From: JBCCFW01 sp039029535
GTDB taxonomy: Bacteria > Acidobacteriota > JBCCFW01
DNA length: 18,674 nt
NCBI GenBank assembly: GCA_039029535.1
Contig: JBCCFW010000157.1
Coordinates: 1-18,674, forward strand
Direction of reading: 5' to 3'
Shown piece after piece: positions 6,489 to 14,516 of the stretch. Position numbers and translations under genes: made by a program. The notes beneath the pieces were generated by a model. It was not told the DNA's origin. It saw only the letters and a list, made by a program, of their open reading frames with translations, and did not search any database. How positions within the stretch are numbered: position 1 is the first letter of the stretch; the number at the start of each line of letters is the position of its first letter.

Positions 6489-8288
6489 ATGTCGACCCAC
6501 GCGAGGTCTCAGTTCCTCACGCTTTGCCTTCTCTCGTTTCTCATCGGAGCTCACGCCCTCGCCGGCCCCGCCGGCGGCATCTGCCTCGAAGATCCCGAGC
6601 AGCCTCCAGTGCCTGGCTGCCGAACCTGCGGCGATCTCGAATCCCTCGACTGCCTCGACGAGGACGACGGCCGAGGCCTGCCCGACGACGATGACGACAA
6701 GGACGAGGGTCCCTGGGTCATCCGCGGCCAGGTCGTGTTCCGCGACTGGCGTCTCGGCGCCCGCGAGTTCTCGCAGATGCCGGGCTCACGCTGGAACGAG
6801 CCTCCGCTCTACGAACCGGTCACCGAGACCGACTACCTCCGTCCGCTCCGTCACGCCATCGTCGAGATCATGGACTTCGACGCTGGCGGCACGCAGCACG
6901 ACGACCTCATCGGACGCGCCGTCACGAGCTCGAACGGCACCTTCTTCTTCCGCTTCGACGACTGGGACGACTCCGACGACAGCGGCCCCCTCCCCGACGT
7001 CTACGTTCGGGTGCTGCTCCAGGGTGAGCTCCCCTTCAACGGCACGCGCGACTGGGAGGGCCTGGGCGCCGTCTACCGTCCCAACGTGGTGCCGGAAGTC
7101 CTGTGGCAAGTCGAGCTGGAGGAGGAGCTCCTCTACCAGGTCCCCATCCGCGACGACGAGCTGATCGACGATTGCTATCCGGGCAACGAGGACCTGTCGG
7201 GCGTGAAGTGCGGCGTCCCGTTCATCAGGACGCTGAGCACGCCCGACGGCTTCTTCCCCGAGCTGAAGCCAGGCGTCACGTTCATCAACGAGGGCCAGCC
7301 GCTCCTCTTCGGAACCGAGGACGAGTACAACGTCCACGACCTTCCGGAGCCGCCTGTTGGAGGTGAGCCCGACATCATCCGAGAGGAGCTCGGGAACGGG
7401 CCCGGAATCGAGCCGGAGGTCAACCCCGACCCCCTGACCACGGCTGCCAACATGTTCGCCCACGTCGACGTCTTCATGCACCACCAGGCCGAGCCCGACC
7501 GCGGTGGATCGACGCTCACCTGCAACCGCCTGCTCGGAGACCTGTCGCACCGCTGTGGCGGCAACGCCGACGGACGGCTGCACGTGCAGCTCTGGAAGCT
7601 CCTCGACGGTGACGTGGCCCACTGGCAGGACAGCAGCCAGACGATCCGCATCCGATACATGGAGAACGCCACCGACCACGAAGATGCCGTGCTGGCCGGC
7701 GCCCTCCACCACGAGCTCGGACACTGGGTCCACCACGTCGCCGGCGGCTCACCGTCGAGTAACGACGTCCCCGTCCCGAGCGACCCCGGGACGACGGAGA
7801 AAGCGGCCCTCCGCGAGGGCTTCGCCGAGTTCATGAGGGTCTACACGAGCTGGCGTCACGACGCCCCGCGCCCCCTCTCCCGCAACGTTGCCGCCGACGT
7901 CGACCCTCACTGGGAGTGGAGCGTGCCACCGGCCGATCCAGCGGACGCACCCGGCGCCGTCCGCCGCACCGGCAAGGCCTTCTGGGACTTCTTCGACAGC
8001 CGTTTCGATCGCAACGACTGCGAGCCCACCGTGCGTTGCTTCCCGACCCCCGACGGCTCGCGGGACGGGGTCAGTCAACCGATGGAGCGCATCTACCTGA
8101 CCTGGGTGACGCTCAACAACGGCTCGATCGGCGTCGGCAACTCCGTGAGCCTCTGGGACTGGTGGGAGGCTTACAGCCAGCGGGCCCCCGACGAGACCGC
8201 CGATGACGCGGAGGCGCTGATCCGAATGCACGGCTTCTGCGAGCTGACCCAAGACTCCACGGAGGACATCTTCGGGATCTGCCCCTGA
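6489..8288 (+). CDS. Gene C: secreted putative gluzincin zinc protease, closest to A
   Basis: The protein has 599 residues from ATG 6489, chosen over an in-frame ATG at 6423 because AGGAG sits nine bases upstream and a clean Sec signal peptide (about 1-25, ending AHALA) follows; the earlier start would also lie inside a stem-loop. An acidic linker (57-74, mostly Asp/Glu) precedes the beta-sandwich segment (VIRGQVVFRDWRLG, PLRHAIVEIMDF, IGRAVTSSNGTFFF, PDVYVRVLLQG). The zinc site is HELGHWVHH (H408, E409, H412) with REGFAEFM (E443). The C-terminal blocks RRTGKAFWDFFDS, DRNDC and SVSLWDWWEAY nearly match gene A, as does the ending EDIFGIC. It has an insert around 280-312 rich in Pro/Glu that A lacks. 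The A-C similarity across intervening B suggests duplication followed by uneven divergence or gene conversion. Confidence 0.9.
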   Translation: MSTHARSQFLTLCLLSFLIGAHALAGPAGGICLEDPEQPPVPGCRTCGDLESLDCLDEDDGRGLPDDDDDKDEGPWVIRGQVVFRDWRLGAREFSQMPGSRWNEPPLYEPVTETDYLRPLRHAIVEIMDFDAGGTQHDDLIGRAVTSSNGTFFFRFDDWDDSDDSGPLPDVYVRVLLQGELPFNGTRDWEGLGAVYRPNVVPEVLWQVELEEELLYQVPIRDDELIDDCYPGNEDLSGVKCGVPFIRTLSTPDGFFPELKPGVTFINEGQPLLFGTEDEYNVHDLPEPPVGGEPDIIREELGNGPGIEPEVNPDPLTTAANMFAHVDVFMHHQAEPDRGGSTLTCNRLLGDLSHRCGGNADGRLHVQLWKLLDGDVAHWQDSSQTIRIRYMENATDHEDAVLAGALHHELGHWVHHVAGGSPSSNDVPVPSDPGTTEKAALREGFAEFMRVYTSWRHDAPRPLSRNVAADVDPHWEWSVPPADPADAPGAVRRTGKAFWDFFDSRFDRNDCEPTVRCFPTPDGSRDGVSQPMERIYLTWVTLNNGSIGVGNSVSLWDWWEAYSQRAPDETADDAEALIRMHGFCELTQDSTEDIFGICP

Positions 8289-8297
8289 CCCTTCCAA

Positions 8298-8339
8298 GCG
8301 CTGCGAAACGACCCAACTCAGGGGTCGATTTCGCAGCGC
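8298..8339 (+). terminator. 17-bp stem-loop after gene C
   Basis: The outer arms gcgctgcgaaa and tttcgcagcgc pair perfectly over 11 bp. After a single bulged A, cgaccc pairs with gggtcg for six more, around a 7-base loop. It begins nine bases after the gene C stop codon. No U-tract follows. Position suggests termination or 3'-end protection of the A-C mRNA. Confidence 0.55.
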
Positions 8340-8352
8340 GTGAGGGAGACCC

Positions 8353-8450
8353 GGACCGGCGGCCGCATGTCCCTCTCAGGGAGGTGGACGAGTCCCGCCG
8401 GTCCGCCACCAGGTCGAGCTCCTGCGCCGAGGGAGGCGCGGGGCCTCGGC
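8353..8450 (+). other. Further inverted repeats in the gene D leader
   Basis: The arms ggaccggcgg (8353-8362) and ccgccggtcc (8395-8404) are a perfect 10-bp inverted repeat that encloses a small tccct-ctc-aggga hairpin. Downstream, gccgagg (8426-8432) and cctcggc (8444-8450) form another 7-bp pair. Together with the 8298-8339 hairpin these fill most of the 226-base C/D spacer. The spacer has no other gene I can support. Confidence 0.4.
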
Positions 8451-8514
8451 GGGCTGTCTCATGGCCGGTGTTAGTCTCGGCGGCCTCGATGGGTCCAGCC
8501 CAGGAGCACGGCTC

Positions 8515-10077
8515 ATGCGCACTCCGAGCAGTCTGTCTCGTCCGCTGAGCCGGATCACCCTTCTCGCACTGCTCCTGGCCTCCGTCGCCCACGCCGAGTC
8601 CCCTGCGGACCGAGCCCGGGAGTGCCGCTTCGGATCCTGCCCACGCAGCGGCGACGTCCTCTGGGAGCGGGCGGACGCCGCCGTGCGACGAGGACAACCG
8701 GCTCGACCTCGGCACCGAGACCCCGCGACCTGGACGACCCTTCGCGGTCGGGTCTTCTTCAACGACCTGCGCGTGCCGGCTCGCGACTACGCCCACCTGC
8801 CCGGGTCGCGCTGGTTCGAGCCGCCGCTCTACACGAAGGTCACCGACGAGGACCCCATCCGTCCGCTGCGGCACGCCGTGGTGCGCATCTGGGATCACGA
8901 TCCCGAAGGCCTCCCCGACCTCATCGGCGAGGCGGTGACCAGCGTGCGCGGCACCTTCCGCTTCCAGTTCCGATGGGACGAGGTCCGCGCCCTGCGCCCC
9001 GACGACGCCTTCGACCTCACCGAGGAGGCCCCCGACCTCTTCGTGACCGTGCACCTCGAGGGCGTGCTGCCCTTCCTGGGCGACGGCGACTGGGACCTCA
9101 CCCGTGCCACCGTGCACGAGCCCGGGGAGGACCTGCGTCCGCTCTTCCGCGTGACCGGGTTCAGCGAGGAGCGCTTCACCGTGCCCTCGGTCGACACGAA
9201 GATGCTGGGTGGCGGCATCGTGCAGGACGCCGGGCCGGGCACGCACTGGCTGCTCGAGGGAGAGCCCTTGATCTTCGGTCGTGTCGAGCAGCTCGACATC
9301 GAGACCGAGATCCCCGACGACATGACGCTCGCCGCGAACGTGTTCGCCTACCTCGACGCGTTCTTTCATAGGATGACCGATCCCGCGGTGGGTCTCGACC
9401 TCATGACGCCCGAGCGCTTGCTCCTCTGCTGGACCGAGCCCGAACGCTGCAGCGGCCACGAGGCTCTCGAGGTGCGGATCGTGCGCAACGCACCCTGGGC
9501 AGCGCGGTCGTTCCACCGCTGCCTGCTCTCGGTCAACGCTCGCAAGAACGCCATGCGGACCGCGCTCTATCACGAGCTCGGACATTGGTTCATCGAGCTC
9601 GCAGTCGATCGAGCGGGCGGTCTGCGTTGTCAGGACAAGGAGGGCAGCTGCTCACTTCTCCTCGAGAGCTTCGCCGAGTTCTTCCGCGTCGTCCTGAGCT
9701 GGGATCGCGACGCGGGTGAGCCGATCTCCCCGCACCTCGAGGACTGGGAGACCTGGGAAGAGACCGCCCCCTGCCCCGAAGGTGTTCGCGCACGTCAGAC
9801 CCGCGCCCGGGGTCGTGCCTTCTGGGACCTCCACGATCTCCATGACGATCACGACGCGGAGGGCAACGCCTACGGCGAGCGAGCCTCGCATGGTCTCGAG
9901 GACTTCTGGGCCACCTGGCAGCTCCTCGCCGACACCGTCGAGCTCTCCGAGGTCAGCATGAAGGACTGGTGGGAAGCCTGGAGCTCGCAACATCCCGAGT
10001 GGAAGTACGAGCACCACGCCATCCTCCGCGACCTCAACTGTCTCGGCGAGGTGTCCAACCTGCCGAAGGAGCCCTGA
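8515..10077 (+). CDS. Gene D: secreted putative gluzincin zinc protease, shortest and most diverged paralogue
   Basis: The protein has 520 residues from ATG 8515, preferred to the in-frame ATG at 8461 because AGGAG lies eight bases upstream and the Sec signal peptide (about 1-27, ending SVAHA) starts there. It keeps the family order: LRGRVFFNDLRVPARDY, GSRWFEPPLY, PLRHAVVRIWDHD, IGEAVTSVRGTFRF, PDLFVTVHLEGVLPF, GTHWLLEGEPLIFG, then HELGHWF (H353, E354, H357) and LESFAEFF (E384). Differences from A-C: no acidic linker, REGFAEF changed to LESFAEF, the LTCxRLLG Cys moved to LLLCW, and a His/Asp-rich stretch (LHDLHDDHD) where A and C have DS..DRNDC. The stop is six bases before the kinase GTG, so the two are probably co-transcribed and translationally linked. 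The putative ligands are retained, so it is probably active. Confidence 0.88.
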   Translation: MRTPSSLSRPLSRITLLALLLASVAHAESPADRARECRFGSCPRSGDVLWERADAAVRRGQPARPRHRDPATWTTLRGRVFFNDLRVPARDYAHLPGSRWFEPPLYTKVTDEDPIRPLRHAVVRIWDHDPEGLPDLIGEAVTSVRGTFRFQFRWDEVRALRPDDAFDLTEEAPDLFVTVHLEGVLPFLGDGDWDLTRATVHEPGEDLRPLFRVTGFSEERFTVPSVDTKMLGGGIVQDAGPGTHWLLEGEPLIFGRVEQLDIETEIPDDMTLAANVFAYLDAFFHRMTDPAVGLDLMTPERLLLCWTEPERCSGHEALEVRIVRNAPWAARSFHRCLLSVNARKNAMRTALYHELGHWFIELAVDRAGGLRCQDKEGSCSLLLESFAEFFRVVLSWDRDAGEPISPHLEDWETWEETAPCPEGVRARQTRARGRAFWDLHDLHDDHDAEGNAYGERASHGLEDFWATWQLLADTVELSEVSMKDWWEAWSSQHPEWKYEHHAILRDLNCLGEVSNLPKEP

Positions 10078-10083
10078 GCGACC

Positions 10084-13000
10084 GTGGCGGAGGATCGCTA
10101 CGAGCGCGTGAAGTCGCTCTTCCTCGAGGCGGTCGAGCTCGAGCCCGACGAGCAAGCCGCCTTCCTGCGCGAGGCCAGCGGGGGTGACGACGCCCTCCTC
10201 TCGGAGGTGCGTCAGCTCCTCGACGCCTACGCCGAGAGCAGTGACATCGTCGCGACCCGCACCGCCTCGCTCGATCGAGAGGAGTACGAGCTCGGTGCGG
10301 ACTCCCAGCTTCTCGAGCTTCTCGAGAGCTGGGGACGCTACGAGGACATCGAGCTCATCGGCCGCGGCGGCATGGGGGTCGTGTTCCGCGCCCGCGACAC
10401 GCGACTGCGACGCACGGTCGCCCTGAAGTTCCTGAGGCTTGCTGCGATCGATCAGCTCGATCGCTTCCGTCGGGAAGCCGAGGCTCAAGCCCGCATCGAC
10501 CACGAGCACGTGTTGCCGCTGTTCGAAGCCGGCGAGCGCGACGGGCGACTGTTCATCGCCATGCGTCACGTTCAGGGGCCGAGCCTGCTGGGCGTTCGCG
10601 ATTCGACCACTCTCCGAGAGCAAGTCCTCCTCATGCTCCAGGTCGCGCGAGGCCTGGGCGCCGCTCACCAGCGAGGCCTCGTCCATCGCGACGTCAAGCC
10701 GGGCAACATCCTCGTCGAGCGTCGACCCGACGGTCGGCTCTGGCCCTACATCGCCGACTTCGGCCTCGCAGCTCGCACCGACGGCCCTCGCCTCACGGCG
10801 ACCGGCCTGCTGGTCGGCAGCCCGTCGTACATGGCGCCGGAGCGACTCGGCGACTCGGACGCCACCGTCGACGCACGGAGCGACCTCTACAGTCTCGGCA
10901 CGAGCTTCTTCGAGCTCATCGCGGGTCGTCTCCCCCACGAAGCGAGCAACTCGCTCGAAGCGCTGGTCAAGCTCAAGACGGAGAAGCCCGCGCCCCTGAG
11001 GCGCACTCGACCCGAGGTTCCGCGGGGTCTCGAGAAGGTGTTCTCCAAGCTACTGGCACGCGACCCGGCCGGCCGCCCCACCTCGGCCACCGAGTTGGTC
11101 GTCGAGCTGGAGAAGCTGCTGGACACGGAGTTGGCAGCCGGACGACCCGCCGCTGCCTTGCGCGCTCGCGACTCGCAGCCCAGGCGATGGGCCGGATTCC
11201 TCGAGAGTCGCTGGCCCCGCGTGGCCGCTGCGGCTGCAGTCCTCGCCTTCGGTCTCTTCGTGGCCAGCCAGTGGCCACGCCGCGAAGCCACGGTCGCCGA
11301 CGATCGGCGCGCCGGCGCCATCCCCGAGCACAGCGTCCCCCCTCACCGCGTGGCGATCCTCTCACTGCAAGCGCGGGGCGAGGAGACCGACGCGCCCGAT
11401 CCCCTGCCCGAGATCATCGCTCTCCAGCTCGAGCGCTACTGGCTGCGTGAGGGCATCGTGCTCCCGAAGCCGGAGAAGGCCCCCGACGCGCCCAAGTTCT
11501 CGCTCGTCCCCGAGATCGAGAGCTCGTTGCGTCTCGCCGACGCCGAGCTGGTGCTCATCATGGTGCCGGAGGTGAGCGACCCGCGTCGCAAGACCCTGCG
11601 CGTGGGCCTCTACGACGACACCAGCGGCATCCCCATGGCTTCGGAGCTGTTTCGGATCCGCGGCCCCCTGGAGACCGCCGATCGGATCTTGGGCTGGCTT
11701 CAGGTCCGGCTCGGGTTGAGCCCGATCGACCGCCCCCTCGGCGACCAACCCCTGGCGGAAGCTCGGGCTCTCCTGCGCCATGGCCACGTCTTCGAAGCGA
11801 AGGGAAGGCTCGATCGGGCCGAGGCCCGCTCTGGCTCCGATCCGGCGTTCCAGCACGCCCGTGGCGAGATCGCCGTGGCCCAGGGCGAGCTCGACGTCGC
11901 CCGACACGCCTTCGTGATGGCGGCCGAGCTGTCTCGCGATGCCGTGCACCAGCGGGTGCGAGCCGTCCACGCCATGGAGGTCCTCGGAGATCACGACTCC
12001 GCCGCCCGCTTCTGGCACGAGCTGGTCGATCAGCAGCCGCGAGTGGTGTCTCACCGGCTCGGCCTCGTCGAGGCGTTGCTGAACGCAGGTCGCCTGAAGG
12101 AGGCGCAGGAGGTCCTGGTCGAGATTCGCATTCGAGACGCTTGGAGCGGTGACCCCCGCGTCGCCGCGACGCGGAGCCGCGTGCTGGAGGCTTCGGGCGA
12201 TCTCGACAGCGCGCGGGTGCAGGCCCAGCGCTCCATCGACCTCGCCCGTCGGCTGGGCTCGACGCTCCTGCGAGCTCGAGGTCACGTGCGCCTGGCCGAG
12301 GTGAACGCCGCGGCGGGGTTCTGGGCGCGCGCGAGCGAGCACTGGACGCGGGCCCGCTGTCTCTTCGAGCAAGTCGGTGACTCGGTGTCTCAGCAACACT
12401 GCCTTCTCCAGGAAGCACGGGTGGCCAGCCACTTGGGTCAGCTCGAGTACGCCTGGAAGATGGCGGGCGAGGCCAGACAGCTCGCCCGGACCGAGCACTT
12501 GCTCGGCAGCGAGCTCGAGGCGCTCCTCCTCGGAGCCCACCTCCTCCGCGCTCGCGGCGAGCTCGACGACTCATCGAGCTGGGCGGAGGCGGCCGTCTCG
12601 CTCAGCCGCACGAACGGTCGGCCCGTCTCACGCGGTGACGCGCTTCGCGAGCAAGCGCTCACCTTCGAGGAGCTGGGCGACTTCCGGCGAGCGCGCGATC
12701 TCCACGAGCAGGCGTCCTTCGCGTACAACGCGGCCTCGCACGAGCCGGGCATCGCGGCACAAGCGGGACACCTCGCCCGCCTGCGCTTCGTCATCGACGC
12801 CGACACCGAGGCCGCCCGACGTCGAAACCAGCTCGCGATCACCTGGTTGAACGATCGAGCGGACGACCGCGTGGTGGCCCGGCTCCTCGACGATCACGGC
12901 GAGCTCGAAGCCCGGGCGGGCCAGCTCGCGGAAGCGTGGAGAAGCCACGAGGAAGCGAGAGCTCACCGCCGTCGACGGGGCGACCTCGAGGGACAGGCTC

Positions 13001-13758
13001 GTTCGCACCTCCTGTCGGCACGACTCGCCATCTCGAAGGCCAGCCTCGGCGAGGCTCGCGAGCACCTGTCCGAAGCCCTTCGGCTGGCCGAGCAGAGGGG
13101 CGAGGTCCTCGTGGCGGCGGCGGCGCATCGGGAGCTGGGTCTCCTCCACGCGCTCGAGGGCGACCCCGGTCGGGCTCGCTGGGAGCTGGAGCTCGCCCTG
13201 GAGCAGCAAGAGCCTCGGGGGGCCCGGGCCGAGGCCGCCCGGACGCGCTCGGCCCTGGCCTGGCTCGACCTCGAAGAGGGATTCCACGTCGAGGCCGAAA
13301 CGACGGCTCGGGAGGCCGCCACCGTCCTGCGCGAGGCCGGCGACGTCACCACCGAGGCGCTGGCGCGAACGACTCTCGGGCTCGCCCTGCTCGGCCAGGG
13401 CCGCAACAGCGAGGCCGACGAGGTCCTGCACCGGGCTCAGGTCCTCGCCATGAACGGCGGCGACCGGGCGGTCCGCTCACGCGTGCTGGCGCTGGTGGCC
13501 CGCTCCCGGGCCTTCCTCGGCCACGTGGAGGTCGAGGATGCACTTCGGATGATCATCGACCTGGCCGACGACCTCGAAGAGGTCCAGCTCGTGGTGGACG
13601 CCCTGCGGGTCGACCTCGTCGCCGGTACTCTCGAGCCTCCCAATGACGACGACCACCGTCTCCTCAACGTCGCCGAGCGCGCCTCGGGGCTGCGTCTCCG
13701 TCAGGTCGAGCAAGCTGCGACCACGGCTTACCTCAGGCTCGAGTCGATCGAGCCCTGA
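10084..13758 (+). CDS. Membrane Ser/Thr protein kinase (PknB-type) with long TPR C-terminal region
   Basis: The protein has 1224 residues from a GTG start six bases after gene D; AAGGAG lies upstream with a slightly long spacer. Residues 1-50 (YERVKSLFLEAVELEPDEQ) match the N-terminal segment usual in kinases paired with ECF sigma factors. The kinase domain (about 87-346) has the glycine loop IGRGGMG (92-98), K115, HRDVKPGN (201-208), DFG (225-227) and YMAPE (249-253), so it should be active. One transmembrane helix lies at about 379-396. The part outside begins with an alpha/beta segment (420-545), perhaps TolB/FlgO-like, followed by alpha-helical TPR-like repeats from about 556 to 1195. The topology suggests cytoplasmic phosphorylation controlled by a periplasmic sensing or scaffold region. 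Its targets may include the nearby sigma factor (inference). Confidence 0.93.
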   Translation: MAEDRYERVKSLFLEAVELEPDEQAAFLREASGGDDALLSEVRQLLDAYAESSDIVATRTASLDREEYELGADSQLLELLESWGRYEDIELIGRGGMGVVFRARDTRLRRTVALKFLRLAAIDQLDRFRREAEAQARIDHEHVLPLFEAGERDGRLFIAMRHVQGPSLLGVRDSTTLREQVLLMLQVARGLGAAHQRGLVHRDVKPGNILVERRPDGRLWPYIADFGLAARTDGPRLTATGLLVGSPSYMAPERLGDSDATVDARSDLYSLGTSFFELIAGRLPHEASNSLEALVKLKTEKPAPLRRTRPEVPRGLEKVFSKLLARDPAGRPTSATELVVELEKLLDTELAAGRPAAALRARDSQPRRWAGFLESRWPRVAAAAAVLAFGLFVASQWPRREATVADDRRAGAIPEHSVPPHRVAILSLQARGEETDAPDPLPEIIALQLERYWLREGIVLPKPEKAPDAPKFSLVPEIESSLRLADAELVLIMVPEVSDPRRKTLRVGLYDDTSGIPMASELFRIRGPLETADRILGWLQVRLGLSPIDRPLGDQPLAEARALLRHGHVFEAKGRLDRAEARSGSDPAFQHARGEIAVAQGELDVARHAFVMAAELSRDAVHQRVRAVHAMEVLGDHDSAARFWHELVDQQPRVVSHRLGLVEALLNAGRLKEAQEVLVEIRIRDAWSGDPRVAATRSRVLEASGDLDSARVQAQRSIDLARRLGSTLLRARGHVRLAEVNAAAGFWARASEHWTRARCLFEQVGDSVSQQHCLLQEARVASHLGQLEYAWKMAGEARQLARTEHLLGSELEALLLGAHLLRARGELDDSSSWAEAAVSLSRTNGRPVSRGDALREQALTFEELGDFRRARDLHEQASFAYNAASHEPGIAAQAGHLARLRFVIDADTEAARRRNQLAITWLNDRADDRVVARLLDDHGELEARAGQLAEAWRSHEEARAHRRRRGDLEGQARSHLLSARLAISKASLGEAREHLSEALRLAEQRGEVLVAAAAHRELGLLHALEGDPGRARWELELALEQQEPRGARAEAARTRSALAWLDLEEGFHVEAETTAREAATVLREAGDVTTEALARTTLGLALLGQGRNSEADEVLHRAQVLAMNGGDRAVRSRVLALVARSRAFLGHVEVEDALRMIIDLADDLEEVQLVVDALRVDLVAGTLEPPNDDDHRLLNVAERASGLRLRQVEQAATTAYLRLESIEP

Positions 13759-13773
13759 CGGCTCACCTCCCGC

Positions 13774-13803
13774 TTGGGCGAAGACCGCCGACGGCGTTAG
13801 GGT
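13774..13803 (+). promoter_or_regulatory. Weak candidate promoter for the YceI-like gene
   Basis: TTGGGC (13774-13779) and TAGGGT (13798-13803) are spaced by 18 bases and lie 46 bases before the ATG at 13850. Only three bases of each hexamer match consensus, so this is a suggestion. A ttctccg tandem duplication follows in the leader. Confidence 0.25.
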
Positions 13804-13849
13804 TCTCCGTTCTCCGCGCGCCCGTCACCCACTTTCTCCGGAGCCCCTC

Positions 13850-14494
13850 ATGAACTTGCGGATGCCCTCTCTCGCCCTCGCCTGCGGACTCGTCCTCGGC
13901 GCCTGCTCGAACCCGACGGCCGACAAGCCCAAGGCGACCGTCGACTCCCCCAGCACCCAGACGGCGCCATCCACCCAGGTGGCCAGCGGTCCGGTGCGCA
14001 CCTTCACCTTCGACGGCAGCGGCTCGAAGGTCGAGTTCGTCGGCTCGAAGCTCTCCGGCAGTCACTCGGGCGGCTTCAACGCCTTCACCGGTCGCGTCGA
14101 GCTCGGCTCGGCCGGCCTCGCCAGCGCGCAGCTCCAGGTCGAGATCGACATGACCTCGACGCACTCCGATCACCCCAAGCTCACCGGTCACCTCAAGTCA
14201 CCGGACTTCTTCGACGTCGAGCAGTTCCCGACGGCGACCTTCGTGTCGCGTCAGGTGGCCGGCGCCGACGCGGGGGCCTTCACCGTCACCGGCGACCTCA
14301 CGCTCCACGGCGTGACCAAGACGATCTCCTTCCCGGCCACGGCCAGCGTCGACGGCAACACGCTCACCACCAACGCCGAGTTCGCCATCGACCGTCAGCA
14401 GTTCGACATCACCTACCCGGGTCGTCCCGACGACCTCATCCGCGACGACGTGCTCATCAAGCTGATGATCAACGCGACGGCGAGCGGAGCCTAG
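13850..14494 (+). CDS. YceI-family lipoprotein
   Basis: The protein has 214 residues. ATG 13850 was chosen because GGAG lies eight bases upstream and a lipoprotein signal peptide follows, with lipobox LGAC and the acylated Cys at 19; Ser at +2 fits outer-membrane retention. A Ser/Thr/Pro-rich spacer (20-47) leads to a YceI beta-barrel domain (about 48-212): FDGSGSKVEFVGSK, GGFNAFTGRVEL, DHPKLTGHLKSPDFFDVEQFP, TGDLTLHGVTKTISFP, FAIDRQQFDITYPG, all typical. YceI proteins are lipocalin-like barrels that bind polyisoprenoid or similar amphiphilic ligands in the cell envelope. The gene is convergent with the sigma factor; a 12-bp palindrome gagcctaggctc (14487-14498) spans its stop codon, and only 22 bases separate the two stops. 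Confidence 0.93.
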   Translation: MNLRMPSLALACGLVLGACSNPTADKPKATVDSPSTQTAPSTQVASGPVRTFTFDGSGSKVEFVGSKLSGSHSGGFNAFTGRVELGSAGLASAQLQVEIDMTSTHSDHPKLTGHLKSPDFFDVEQFPTATFVSRQVAGADAGAFTVTGDLTLHGVTKTISFPATASVDGNTLTTNAEFAIDRQQFDITYPGRPDDLIRDDVLIKLMINATASGA

Positions 14495-14516
14495 GCTCTG
14501 GTCTTCGGAAGGCCCG

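Noticed and set aside
9652..10938. 428-codon minus frame opposite gene D and the kinase
   Set aside because: Antisense shadow across two well-supported genes.
11362..12540. 392-codon minus frame opposite the kinase TPR region
   Set aside because: Antisense shadow of TPR coding sequence.
13643..13849. Upstream extension of the YceI-like protein
   Set aside because: It overlaps the kinase gene and would bury the lipoprotein signal peptide.
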